Shown: positions 26,372-35,156 of the stretch, piece after piece
Layout of the letters: each line of letters opens with the position of its first letter
Numbering within the stretch: the stretch's first letter is position 1
From: Roseovarius nitratireducens
GTDB taxonomy: Bacteria > Pseudomonadota > Alphaproteobacteria > Rhodobacterales > Rhodobacteraceae
Direction of reading: 5' to 3'
Assembly: GCF_002925845.1 (NCBI RefSeq)
Contig: NZ_PDNI01000071.1
Span: 1 to 64,000, forward strand
Length of the DNA: 64,000 nt
The notes under the pieces: generated by a model
What the model was told of the DNA's origin: nothing
Database searches by the model: none
The model's input: only the letters and a program-made list of their open reading frames with translations
Translations under genes and position numbers: made by a program

Positions 26372-28023
26372 CAGGTTCTTTCCTCCTCGCCCTCGAGCCA
26401 TGTGCGCAGGATTTCGACGGTTTCCTCCTGCCGCTCGCCGATCAGCGCGCGCAGCCGTGCCACCGGATCCTCGGGCCGCGGCCCGGCCTTGCCCAGCGCG
26501 GGAGCGAAGGTCGAGGCGGTGCCGGTGTCATTGCCCGCGCCGCTCTGGTCGGAGACCAGCGACAGGCCGCTGACGTCGAACTCGCCGTCGTCAATCTCGC
26601 CGGTCAGGGGCGCGGGCGCGTCGGCGCCTCCCTCCGTGGCCCCGCCCGTCAGGAGACCCGGCGCGCCGAGCCTCGCCGAGGCGGGGGCAGGGCGCATCAG
26701 CACAGGGCGCAGCACGAAGAGACCGAGCACCAGCGCCACGAGGGCGAGCACGAGCACCTGCGCCAGCGACATGGCGTCGATGGCCAGCCGGTCCAGCAGC
26801 CCGGGCGTGGCCAGTGTCCCCGCCGGGGCGACCGCCTCGAAGGGCAGCGTCCGGAGCGTCAGCACGTCGCCGCGCTCGGGGTCGAGCCCGACCGCGGAGG
26901 CGACCAGTTCGCGCAGCGCAGCGAGCTCTTCCTCGGGGCGGGGTTGTGTGGCCGGTGCGCCCTCTGCACCGGTGCCGGGCAGCGCGTTGACGAGCACCGC
27001 CACGCTAATCCGCCGGATCGCGCCGGGGGCGGTCACCACCTCGCGTTCGATGGTCGAGACCTCGTAGTTTACCCGCTCGCGCGTTTCCTCGCGATTGCTG
27101 GTGGAGCGCGCGTCGCCGCCGGCATCGCCCTCGGGCAGGTTCGAAGCGACGGTCACGCCGCCCCCGCCCTCGCCCGAGGCGGTGTCGCTGCTTTCCTCGG
27201 TGTCGGTGCTGATCGCCACGCGGTTCTCGGGGTCGAAGCGGCGCTCGTGGACCGATTCGCTGCGCGTCTCGGTCTCGAGCGTCACCTCGACCACCGCGCT
27301 GCCCGGGCCGACGCGCGCCTCGAGCAGGCGCAGGGCACGCAGGCGCAGCGCCTCGGCGCGCGCGTCGGAGGTGGTGGCGGTAGAGTCCTCTGCAGCGCCG
27401 ATCAGCCCGCCTTCGCTGTCGATGATGGCGACATCCTCGGGCGCGAGCCCGGCCACGGCGGAGGCCACGAGGAATTGCAGCGCGCGTGCGTGCCGGGGCG
27501 TGAGCCCCTGTCCGCCGGTCGTGATCGACACCGAGGCGGAGTGGCGGATATCGCGCTGGAACGGGTTGGTTCCGGTCGAGGCGAGATGCACGCGCGCGGC
27601 GGAAATCGCCGGATGCGCGAGGATGGTGCGCGCAAGCTCTCCTTCCTTGGCGCGCCAGTAGGCGGCGTCGAACATCTGCGACGTGGTGCCGAAGCCCGAC
27701 AGCCCGTCAAGAAGCTCGTAGCCCTTGGTGGAGCTGGCGGGCAGCCCCTCTCCGGCCAGCATCATGCGCAGCCCGTCGCGCTCGGGCGCGGGCACGAAGA
27801 TCGCGTCGCCGTGCACCTCGTGTCCGACGCCGCGCCGCTCGAGCGCGGCGATCACCTCGCCCGCCGCGGGGGCATCGAGCCCGGCGTAGAGCAGGCTCAT
27901 CGCCGGGGTTGCGGCGAGTCGCGCGAGCCCCAGAACGGCGGCGAACATGCCCAGCGTCGCCACCGCCACGATCACGCGCCGCCGCGTATCGAGCGCGTTC
28001 CACAGGCCGAGAATCTGCTGCAC
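26371..28023 (-). CDS. fliF: Flagellar MS-ring protein FliF
   Basis: A 550-residue MS-ring subunit. An N-terminal membrane helix (residues ~15-37) precedes the ring-building motifs (MSLLYAGLDAPAAGEVIAAL, then FGTTSQMFDAAYWRAKEGEL and RVHLASTGTNPFQRD). A second membrane helix lies at ~425-450. The cytoplasmic tail ends RALIGERQEETVEILRTWLE, the FliG-binding peptide. It opens the minus-strand fliF-fliH-fliN-fliP unit and is divergent from fliL with about 125 bp between them. Confidence 0.97.
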   Translation of the reverse strand: MQQILGLWNALDTRRRVIVAVATLGMFAAVLGLARLAATPAMSLLYAGLDAPAAGEVIAALERRGVGHEVHGDAIFVPAPERDGLRMMLAGEGLPASSTKGYELLDGLSGFGTTSQMFDAAYWRAKEGELARTILAHPAISAARVHLASTGTNPFQRDIRHSASVSITTGGQGLTPRHARALQFLVASAVAGLAPEDVAIIDSEGGLIGAAEDSTATTSDARAEALRLRALRLLEARVGPGSAVVEVTLETETRSESVHERRFDPENRVAISTDTEESSDTASGEGGGGVTVASNLPEGDAGGDARSTSNREETRERVNYEVSTIEREVVTAPGAIRRISVAVLVNALPGTGAEGAPATQPRPEEELAALRELVASAVGLDPERGDVLTLRTLPFEAVAPAGTLATPGLLDRLAIDAMSLAQVLVLALVALVLGLFVLRPVLMRPAPASARLGAPGLLTGGATEGGADAPAPLTGEIDDGEFDVSGLSLVSDQSGAGNDTGTASTFAPALGKAGPRPEDPVARLRALIGERQEETVEILRTWLEGEEERT

Positions 28024-28085
28024 GGTGATGCCTCCTCATGATCGGCCTTCTGCCGGTCTGTGGGGTCATCCTTCCTGCATCAGGC

Positions 28086-28100
28086 TTAACATTCGGTTAG
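28086..28100 (+). promoter_or_regulatory. Candidate CtrA box between fliF and fliL
   Basis: TTAA (28086-28089), seven bases, then TTAG (28097-28100): one mismatch from the TTAA-N7-TTAA consensus for the cell-cycle regulator CtrA, which controls flagellar genes in many alphaproteobacteria. It sits in the intergenic region of the divergent fliF and fliL units and could serve either. The motif match is seen; regulation is inferred. Confidence 0.5.
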
Positions 28101-28147
28101 TCCCTGCCGGGTTATGGTCCCCTTGCTCGAGAAATGAGGACCGCGTC

Positions 28148-28672
28148 ATGGCAGAAGCCGAGGAGACAGGGGAAGCCGCAGACCGCGCCGCGCCGTCGCG
28201 GTTGCCGCTGGTCATCGGGCTGGTGCTGGCGCTGGTCGGGGGCGGAGGCGGGTTCTATGCCGCATGGGCCGGGCTGTTGCCCTTCGGCCCGGTCACGAAC
28301 GGACAGCAGAATGCGGCTGTGGGTGGGGGCGAAGAGGCCGCGAGCCCAGCGGAGGCGGTCGTCGATTTCGGCCACCTCGTCTATGTCCCGATCGAGCCGC
28401 TGGTGATTTCCTTTGCCGATGGCGGCCGCAGTCGTCACCTGCGCTTTCGCGCCGAGCTCGAGGTGCCCACTGAGGAGGCGGCGGAGGTAACGCGCGTCAT
28501 GCCGCGCATCGTCGATGTGCTCAACACCTATCTGCGGGCGCTGCGTATCGCCGATCTCGAGGAAAGCGCCGCGTTGCCGCGGCTGCGCGCGCAGATGCTG
28601 CGGCGGGTGCAGGCGGTGGTCGGGGCCCCGCGGGTCAACGACCTGCTGGTGATGGAATTCGTGCTCAACTGA
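28148..28672 (+). CDS. fliL: Flagellar basal-body protein FliL (first of two)
   Basis: A 174-residue single-pass protein. A short cytoplasmic N-terminus is followed by a membrane helix (LPLVIGLVLALVGGGGGFYAA, residues ~19-38) and a periplasmic FliL domain with YVPIEPLVISFADG and DVLNTYLRAL. FliL rings surround the stator and support motor torque. ATG 28148 is preceded by TGAGGA; the longer open frame to 27947 lies inside fliF and is rejected. It begins a plus-strand unit running through motA to flhB. Confidence 0.93.
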   Translation: MAEAEETGEAADRAAPSRLPLVIGLVLALVGGGGGFYAAWAGLLPFGPVTNGQQNAAVGGGEEAASPAEAVVDFGHLVYVPIEPLVISFADGGRSRHLRFRAELEVPTEEAAEVTRVMPRIVDVLNTYLRALRIADLEESAALPRLRAQMLRRVQAVVGAPRVNDLLVMEFVLN

Positions 28673-28684
28673 AGGGAGGGGGAA

Positions 28685-29071
28685 ATGGACCTCATTGCCG
28701 ATATCCTGTTGGTGGCGGGGGCTCTTGGGGCGGGGCTTTATTGCCACGTGCTCGCCCGCAGGCTCAGCCGCTTCAACGATCTCGAGACCGGGGTGGGGGG
28801 CGCGGTCGCCGTGCTGTCGGCGCAGGTCGATGACCTCGCGCGCACGCTGCGCGACGCGCAAAACGCCGCCGGTGGCGAGACCCGCTCGCTCGCGGCGCTC
28901 ACCGACCGGGCCGAGACGGTGGCCAAGCGGCTGGAGCTTCTGGTTGCGTCGATGCACGACCTGCCAGAGCCGCAGGCCACGCCGCGCCCCGCGCCCCCGC
29001 AGGCCAAAGAGAACGGTGCGGCCCCGGTGTTTCGCCGCAACGCGCCGCCGGGTGACGGGGGCGCGGCATGA
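28685..29071 (+). CDS. Uncharacterised small membrane protein in the flagellar locus
   Basis: A 128-residue protein with one N-terminal membrane helix (residues ~3-22, LIADILLVAGALGAGLYCHV). A helical region (residues ~30-95) with regular Leu/Val spacing follows, and then a Pro/Ala-rich tail. The layout is like the small membrane-anchored coiled-coil proteins seen near fliL and motE in other alphaproteobacteria, but I do not recognise a named family. It lies 12 bp after fliL and overlaps the next gene by four bases, so a role in motor or stator assembly is likely. Confidence 0.8.
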   Translation: MDLIADILLVAGALGAGLYCHVLARRLSRFNDLETGVGGAVAVLSAQVDDLARTLRDAQNAAGGETRSLAALTDRAETVAKRLELLVASMHDLPEPQATPRPAPPQAKENGAAPVFRRNAPPGDGGAA

Positions 29072-29652
29072 GCCGCGCGCGGGGCCGGGGCCGGAGCCCG
29101 ATGCGCGCACGCGGGACGCTGACGGTGATCGCCGCGCTGCTGCTGGTCTCGGCGCTGGTACGGCTCGGGGACGGAGTCGGTCACGCGATGGCGCGCACCG
29201 ATGCGACCGCGCAGGCCCCCGCAGCGGCGCCTGCCCAATGCCGGACACCCGCGGATCTGCAACGATTGCTCGACGAGATGACGACGCGCGAAGCGCAAGT
29301 TGCCGAGGACGAGGCGGCGCTTGCCGACCGGCGCGAGGCGCTGGCGCTGGTCGATTCGGAGATCGCGCGCAAGTTTGAAGAGCTCGCGGCGGCAGAGGAT
29401 TCGCTGCGCCGCACGCTCGCCATCGCCGAGACCGCCGCGGAGGATGATATCGCGCGGCTCACGCGGGTCTATGAGACCATGAAACCCAAGCAGGCTGCTG
29501 CGCTCTTCGAGCGGATGGATGCGCGATTCGCCGCCGGCTTTCTCGCCCGGATGCGTCCAGAGGCGGCGGCGGCGATCATGGCCGGGCTGTCGCCCGAGGC
29601 CGCGCACCGGCTCAGCGTGGTGCTTGCCGGGCGCAATGCCGCGCGCGAATGA
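29068..29652 (+). CDS. MotE-like periplasmic flagellar protein
   Basis: A 194-residue protein with an N-terminal membrane helix (residues ~17-36). A long coiled coil spans residues ~65-135 (AQVAEDEAALADRREALALV and following). The C-terminal domain reads ARLTRVYETMKPKQAAALFE and FAAGFLARMRPEAAAAIMAGL, the pattern of MgtE-N/MotE-type domains. MotE acts as a periplasmic chaperone for the stator-associated protein MotC in rhizobia. Its place just before motA fits that role; the function here is inferred by family. Confidence 0.8.
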   Translation: MSRARGRGRSPMRARGTLTVIAALLLVSALVRLGDGVGHAMARTDATAQAPAAAPAQCRTPADLQRLLDEMTTREAQVAEDEAALADRREALALVDSEIARKFEELAAAEDSLRRTLAIAETAAEDDIARLTRVYETMKPKQAAALFERMDARFAAGFLARMRPEAAAAIMAGLSPEAAHRLSVVLAGRNAARE

Positions 29653-29724
29653 CCGGCGCCGGGTCAGGCTTTCTTAACCCGGCGGTGACAGGATGCGGGC
29701 CAGACGTTTGATACGGAGAAGGCG

Positions 29725-30594
29725 ATGATCGGTATCCTTGGCATCCTGGTGGTGGTGGTGATGGTCTTTGGCGGGTATCTCGTCGCCGGGGGCAAGCTCG
29801 GCATCATCCTCCATGCCGCGCCGTTCGAGATGACGATGATCGGCGGTGCGGCGATCGGCGCCTTTCTCATCAGCAACGACGTCGCCACCATCAAGCATAC
29901 GTTCAAGAGCCTCGGGCGCGTGTTCAAGGGCCCGCGCTGGAAACCCGGGGATTACCGTGATCTGCTGTGCCTGCTCTTCACCCTGATCCGGCTCGCGCGG
30001 CAGAACCCGGTCGCTGTCGAGGAGCATATCGAATCTCCGTCCGACTCGGCCATATTCACCAGGTATCCCCGCATTCTCGCCGATTCCGAGGCGGTCGCGC
30101 TTATCGGTGACACGCTGCGTTCGGCCTCGATGAACTATGACGATCCCCACCAGGTGGAGGAGGTTCTCGACAAGCGGATGGAGGCGCAGCAGCAGCATGC
30201 GATGCACCCCAGCCACGCGTTGCAGACGATGGCCGACGGACTTCCGGCGCTGGGTATCGTTGCCGCCGTGCTGGGGGTCATCAAGACGATGGCCTCGATC
30301 GACCAGCCGCCCGAGATCCTCGGCAAGATGATCGGCGGGGCGCTTGTCGGCACCTTTCTGGGCGTGTTCCTCGCCTACGGCTTCGTCGGTCCCTTTGCCA
30401 GCCGTCTGCGCGACGTGACCGAGGAGGATGCCCATTTCTACAAGCTCATCCGCGAAGTGCTCGTGGCCAATCTCCACAACCACGCGGCCAGTATCTGCAT
30501 CGAGGTGGGGCGACAGAACACCCCGTCCCACAACCGCCCGGGATTCGGCGATCTCGAGGAGGCGCTCAAGGCCACCCGGCAGGAGGCCGCATGA
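29725..30594 (+). CDS. motA: Flagellar motor stator protein MotA
   Basis: A 289-residue stator subunit with four membrane segments: at the N-terminus (MIGILGILVVVVMVFGGYLV), near residue 35, and the pair at ~160-230 (TMADGLPALGIVAAVLGVIK, GALVGTFLGVFLAYGFVGP). The cytoplasmic loop carries the charged residues that contact FliG. MotB, its partner, is not recognisable in the window. A TTAACC half site for CtrA lies upstream at 29674-29679. GGAGAAGG precedes the ATG. It overlaps the next gene by four bases. Confidence 0.97.
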   Translation: MIGILGILVVVVMVFGGYLVAGGKLGIILHAAPFEMTMIGGAAIGAFLISNDVATIKHTFKSLGRVFKGPRWKPGDYRDLLCLLFTLIRLARQNPVAVEEHIESPSDSAIFTRYPRILADSEAVALIGDTLRSASMNYDDPHQVEEVLDKRMEAQQQHAMHPSHALQTMADGLPALGIVAAVLGVIKTMASIDQPPEILGKMIGGALVGTFLGVFLAYGFVGPFASRLRDVTEEDAHFYKLIREVLVANLHNHAASICIEVGRQNTPSHNRPGFGDLEEALKATRQEAA

Positions 30595-32894
30595 TCCGCG
30601 CGCGAACCGCTTTGGTGCTCGCGGCATGGTGTGCCCTGTGGCTGGCCGCCGGAGCGCCCGTAGCCGCGCAGGCGGTTGCCGTGCGCTCCGGTGCGCATGA
30701 CGGGTTCGACCGCCTCGTGCTTGACATGCCTGGGCGCAGGTCCTGGCATGTTGTCACCCGCGAGAACGGGGCCTCGGTGATTTTCGACGGTGCTGCGCTG
30801 CGCTTCGAGCTTGGTGCGGTTTTTGACCGGATCGGGCGGCAGCGGCTGCGCGCAATCTCGGTTCCGGCAGGGGGCGGGCGGCTCGATCTTGCCTTCGCCT
30901 GTGCCTGCCGGATCGAGTCGTTCTGGCACGCGGGCGCCATGCTCGTGATCGATATCTTCGACGCGCTCTCCGACGCGCGCGCGTCGCCCACCCATCCGCG
31001 TCCGCTGCCGCTGTCGGCGCCCGTCGCCCGGGACGGCGACGCGGTCCGGTCCCCGTCCGCCGCCGGCGCCGCGCTGGCCGCGCGACTAGACGAACGCGTC
31101 GGTCCGCGGCTATCGGCCCTGCCGGAAATCGGCGCCGCCGCGCCCGGTGACGGGCTCGACGCCGTGCGCGCCACGCTCGGGCGTCAGCTTGGCCGGGCCG
31201 CGAGCCAGGGGCTCGTCACCGCGGAACCCGGCCAGCGGCCGCGCCTCGCAACACCGCCCGCCCAGTCCCCCGCACCCCCGGACAGCGCGAACCCCTCAGC
31301 CCCCGCCATCGGGGACGGGCGCACCACGCAGGCGGGCCGCCCGGACGTGCCCGGTTTGCGCGTGACGACCAGTATGGACCGTGACATCTCCCGCCCCGCG
31401 CGCGCGGGTCTCTCGGTGGATGCGTGCCCGCCGGCACCGCATCTCGATGTCGTGTCCTGGGGCGGCAACCACCCTTTTGCGTTCGAGGTCGGTCGTCTCA
31501 ACGGCGCGCTCTTCGGGGAATTCGACACCATTCGTGAGGCCGATGCCCTGCGCCTCGCGCGCCTGTACATTCACCACGGTTTCGGGGCCGAGGCGCGGCA
31601 GGTTCTCGGGTGGCTCGATTCCGGCGCGCCGGAGATCGCTCTTGCACGCGAGCTTGCGCGGCTGGTCGAGGGTGCGTCGCTTCCCGCAGGGGCGGCGCTC
31701 GCCGGTGTGCTCGGCTGCGGCGAGCCGGGCGTGCTGTGGGCGATCCTCGCGATGCCGGAATTGCCCGAGGAGAACGTGTTTGACCACCGCGCGCTCCGGC
31801 GATCCTTCGTCGCGCTGCCCGAGGGGCTAAGGCGCGCGCTCGGGCCGACGCTTGTCCGGCGGCTGGTGGCCGCCGGACACCGCGATACCGCCGACGCGCT
31901 TCTCGGGCACCTGCGCGGCGGCGATGCGTTTTCGGATGCCGAGACCGGGCTCGCGCGTGCCGCGCTCGCCGGACAGATGGGCGATGACGCCGCGGCGGAG
32001 CAGGCGTTGCGCGAGGTTGCCGGCACCAACGTTGAACAGACCGGGATAGCGCTGGCCGAGACAATCGAGCGTGCGCTTGCCCGCCAGGCCCCGGTGGCGT
32101 TCGACGACGCGCAACTGGCCGGGGCGCTCGCCTTCGAGACTCGCGGCACGCCGCTGGGGGGGCGGCTTGCGCGGGCCTATCTATCGGCCCTCGCGGCTTC
32201 GGGCGCCTTCGACGAAACGATGACGGAATTCGAGCGGATGCGACCGACGCTGGAAGATGCGGAGGCGGCACAGGTTGCGTCGGTCCTTGTGACGTACCTG
32301 TTGCGCGGTGCCGACGATGTCACCTTTCTGCGCACCATGCTGACGGACGGTGTCGTGTCTCCGGGGGGGCTGGATGGAGGCGTGGCGCTGGGCGTCGCGC
32401 AGCGGCTGCTCTCGCTGGGATTCCCGGCGCAGGCGGTGCGCCATGTCGCCCCGGCGCAGGCCACGGAGCCAGGTGAAGCGGGCGAGGCGCACCAATTGTT
32501 GCTCGCGCGGATCGCGCTGGCGCAGGAGCGTCCGGCCACGGCGCTTAGGGAGCTTCTCGGTCTCGACGGCAATGAAGCCGACCTGCTGCGCGCCGACGCG
32601 CTCGTCGCGCGGGGCGATCATGCCGGTGCCCGGCGGCTCTATGCCGCCCATGAGGCGACCCGTCGTGCGGACCGTGCCGCGCTGCACCTCGGTCGCGCCG
32701 AGGTGATGGCGGATGCGGAGAATGCCCCGCTCCGGGAGTTGGGGGAACTGCTCGTGCGCGACGCCGCCGCCCCGGTGGCGGGCGGCGATGCGGCACTGAC
32801 ATCGCGTCGTGCGCTGCTGGAGCGCAGCACGGCGCTGCGTGGCGCGATGAAGCGGCTGCTCGCCGCGACTCCGGGGGCGGTTGCCACGCGGTAA
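30591..32894 (+). CDS. Large secreted protein of the flagellar locus, function unknown
   Basis: A 767-residue protein coupled to motA by a four-base overlap. A Sec signal peptide (residues 1-27, ending PVAAQA) leads into an ~85-residue domain that looks like the AMIN-type periplasmic fold (VRSGAHDGFDRLVLDM, then LRFELGAVFDRIGRQRLRAI). A Pro/Ala-rich linker (~110-240) follows. The remaining ~500 residues are alpha-helical and repeat-like with many Ala/Leu and TPR-like spacing. I do not recognise a named family. In rhizobia MotC occupies a similar genetic place and is periplasmic, so a stator-supporting role is possible; this is an inference. Confidence 0.85.
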   Translation: MIRARTALVLAAWCALWLAAGAPVAAQAVAVRSGAHDGFDRLVLDMPGRRSWHVVTRENGASVIFDGAALRFELGAVFDRIGRQRLRAISVPAGGGRLDLAFACACRIESFWHAGAMLVIDIFDALSDARASPTHPRPLPLSAPVARDGDAVRSPSAAGAALAARLDERVGPRLSALPEIGAAAPGDGLDAVRATLGRQLGRAASQGLVTAEPGQRPRLATPPAQSPAPPDSANPSAPAIGDGRTTQAGRPDVPGLRVTTSMDRDISRPARAGLSVDACPPAPHLDVVSWGGNHPFAFEVGRLNGALFGEFDTIREADALRLARLYIHHGFGAEARQVLGWLDSGAPEIALARELARLVEGASLPAGAALAGVLGCGEPGVLWAILAMPELPEENVFDHRALRRSFVALPEGLRRALGPTLVRRLVAAGHRDTADALLGHLRGGDAFSDAETGLARAALAGQMGDDAAAEQALREVAGTNVEQTGIALAETIERALARQAPVAFDDAQLAGALAFETRGTPLGGRLARAYLSALAASGAFDETMTEFERMRPTLEDAEAAQVASVLVTYLLRGADDVTFLRTMLTDGVVSPGGLDGGVALGVAQRLLSLGFPAQAVRHVAPAQATEPGEAGEAHQLLLARIALAQERPATALRELLGLDGNEADLLRADALVARGDHAGARRLYAAHEATRRADRAALHLGRAEVMADAENAPLRELGELLVRDAAAPVAGGDAALTSRRALLERSTALRGAMKRLLAATPGAVATR

Positions 32895-32908
32895 TACTCG
32901 CGCCGCAG

Positions 32909-32927
32909 CTAACCGAATCTCAACCAT
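32909..32927 (+). promoter_or_regulatory. Candidate CtrA box upstream of flhA
   Basis: CTAA (32909-32912), seven bases, TCAACCAT (32920-32927). This has two changes from TTAA-N7-TTAACCAT, the extended CtrA consensus. It lies in the 177-bp gap after the 767-residue protein gene and about 145 bp before flhA, so flhA-fliR-flhB may have their own promoter. Confidence 0.4.
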
Positions 32928-32985
32928 GATGGCGCAGGCTTGCAGCACGACACCACCGCCGTTCGGCACAACCAAGGGAGAAAAC

Positions 32986-33084
32986 GTGCCCCGCAGCCAG
33001 CTACCTTCGCCCGTCGCCGCGGCGCAGCACCTGCCCCGGGCCGGTCTCCTCGGATCCCTGGGGGACCGGCGATGCCGCGCCTGA
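32986..33084 (+). CDS. Possible 32-codon leader ORF overlapping the flhA start
   Basis: GTG 32986 has a near-ideal ribosome site, AAGGGAG, 5 nt upstream. The frame runs 32 codons (PRSQLPSPVAAAQHLPRAGL and on) to a TGA at 33082-33084, overlapping the flhA start by 13 bases. It may couple translation to flhA. It could also be a chance frame in high-GC DNA, and the peptide matches nothing I know. Confidence 0.3.
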   Translation: MPRSQLPSPVAAAQHLPRAGLLGSLGDRRCRA

Positions 33085-35156
33085 CCCGCGCGCAGCTCTT
33101 TCAGCCTACGGTGCTGCTGGCGCTGGCGTTGATGGCGATCATCGTCATGATGATCCTGCCGGTGCCGTCATGGGTGCTCGATATCGGTCTGGCGGCCTCC
33201 TTCGCGCTGGCAATCCTGATCTTCACCGTCACGCTGTTCATCGAGCGCCCGCTCGACTTCTCGTCCTTTCCGACGATCCTCCTGGCGTCGCTGATGCTGC
33301 GCCTGTCGCTCAACGTCTCTTCGACCAAGCTCATCATCGGTGAGGGCCACAGCGGCACCGGAGCCGCAGGCCACGTTATCGAGGGGTTCGCCGATTTCGT
33401 CATGGGCGGCAGCATTTTCCTCGGACTCGTCGTGTTCGGCGTGCTGCTCATCGTCAACTTCCTCGTCATCACCAAGGGCGCCGCGCGCATGGCCGAGGTG
33501 GGCGCGCGCTTCGCGCTCGACGCGATGCCGGGCAAGCAGCTGGCGATCGACAGCGACCTGTCGGCCGGTGCCATCTCGCACGAAGCGGCGCGCGAACAGC
33601 GCGCGCGCGAACAGCAGGAAACGACCTTCTTCGGCTCGCTCGACGGGGCGTCAAAATTCGTCAAGGGTGATGCCGTCGCCGGGCTGCTCATCACCCTGCT
33701 CAACCTCGTGATGGGGCTCGCCATGGGCACGCTGGTCCATGACATGCGGCTGGGAGAGGCGTTCGAAACCTATGCCATCCTGACGGTCGGCGATGGGCTC
33801 GTGACGCAGATCCCTGCGGTGATCATATCCATCGCCTCGGCGCTCTTGCTGGCGCGGGGCGGCACGCTCGGGGCGACCGATACCGCGATGACCAGCCAGA
33901 TCCTGCGCCATCCGTCGGCTCTGGTGACTGTGGCGGTGCTGATGGGGCTCTTCGCGCTGGTGCCGGGCCTGCCCTTCCTGCCATTCATCCTCGGCGCGCT
34001 CGCGCTCGCCGCCGTCGCCGTGCTCGGCGCGCGCGCCGCGCGGGACGCGGAGGCAGAGCCAGAGGACACGGGGGGCGCCATGCCCGTCCCCGAGCCGACG
34101 ATGGGCGATATCCTGGAACTCGATGACATCCACGTGGAATTCGCGCCGGATCTCATCAATATGGTGCTCGACCCCGGCGAGGGGCTCGACGCGCGCATCG
34201 CCAACATGCGCCGTCACATCGCGACGCGCTACGGCCTGATCCTGCCAGAGATCCGGCTGACCGACGAGCCCGCGCTCGAGGCCGGGACATATGCGATCCG
34301 CATCCAGGGAGTCGAGCAGGCGCGCGCCGGGCTGCGCGCGGATCACTTTCTCGCGCTCGATCCAGATGGGCAGCCAGATCTGCCGCCGGGCGAGACGGTA
34401 CGCGAACCGGTCTACCATGCGCCCGCGCGCTGGATAACGGCGGTGGCGCGTGACCGCGCTGTGCTTGGCGGCGCGACGGTGGTGTCTCCCGGCGAGGTGC
34501 TGGCCACGCACCTCTTGGAGATCATTCGCCGCAATCTCAGCCGCCTGTTGACGATGAAGGCGATGCGCCGCCTGCTCGACGAGATGGTCAACCTTGCCGA
34601 TCGCGACCGCGCCGACGCCAATCGCAAACTTCTCGAGGAGATGATCCCGGACCGCATCGCGCCGGACCTGTTGCACGGTGTGCTGCGCCTGCTACTGGCC
34701 GAGCAGGTTTCGATCCGCAACCTGCCTCTCATCATCGAGGCGGCGGCGGAGGGACGGCAGGGCGGCGCGGGCCCCGAGGCGCTGTGTGAACATGTGCGCC
34801 AGCGGCTCGGTTTCCAGATCGTGGCCGAACTCACGCGCCCAGATGGCACGCTGCCGCTTATCCAGCTCGCGCCCGAATGGGAGGAGCGGTTCCTGTCCCA
34901 CCAGGTCGAGGCCGAGCGCGGGCGGCCCGACGTGGCCTTGCCGCCCGAGCTGTTCAACGCGCTCACCGGCGGTATCGCGACGGAGGTCAACACCGCGATG
35001 GAGCGGGGAATCACCCCGGCGGTAATCACCTCGACGCAGCGGCGGCGTTTTTTACGGATGGCGCTCGCGGCCAAGCAGGTGCGCGCGCCGGTCCTCTCGT
35101 TCGAGGAGATCGGTGTCGAGTCGCAACCGGCGCTGGTGGGCGTGGTGGCGGCATGA
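33072..35156 (+). CDS. flhA: Flagellar export gate protein FlhA
   Basis: A 694-residue protein. About eight membrane helices occupy residues 1-330 with the FHIPEP-type core (FPTILLASLMLRLSLNVSST; GKQLAIDSDLSAGAIS). A cytoplasmic domain (from ~350) forms the nonameric export platform that receives chaperone-substrate complexes. ATG 33072 starts where the family starts and has GGGGGA nearby. It overlaps fliR by four bases. Confidence 0.97.
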   Translation: MPRLTRAQLFQPTVLLALALMAIIVMMILPVPSWVLDIGLAASFALAILIFTVTLFIERPLDFSSFPTILLASLMLRLSLNVSSTKLIIGEGHSGTGAAGHVIEGFADFVMGGSIFLGLVVFGVLLIVNFLVITKGAARMAEVGARFALDAMPGKQLAIDSDLSAGAISHEAAREQRAREQQETTFFGSLDGASKFVKGDAVAGLLITLLNLVMGLAMGTLVHDMRLGEAFETYAILTVGDGLVTQIPAVIISIASALLLARGGTLGATDTAMTSQILRHPSALVTVAVLMGLFALVPGLPFLPFILGALALAAVAVLGARAARDAEAEPEDTGGAMPVPEPTMGDILELDDIHVEFAPDLINMVLDPGEGLDARIANMRRHIATRYGLILPEIRLTDEPALEAGTYAIRIQGVEQARAGLRADHFLALDPDGQPDLPPGETVREPVYHAPARWITAVARDRAVLGGATVVSPGEVLATHLLEIIRRNLSRLLTMKAMRRLLDEMVNLADRDRADANRKLLEEMIPDRIAPDLLHGVLRLLLAEQVSIRNLPLIIEAAAEGRQGGAGPEALCEHVRQRLGFQIVAELTRPDGTLPLIQLAPEWEERFLSHQVEAERGRPDVALPPELFNALTGGIATEVNTAMERGITPAVITSTQRRRFLRMALAAKQVRAPVLSFEEIGVESQPALVGVVAA

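Noticed and set aside
26227-28041. 604-residue open frame on the plus strand, opposite fliF
   Set aside because: Shadow frame rich in Arg/Gly/His; fliF on the minus strand is well supported.
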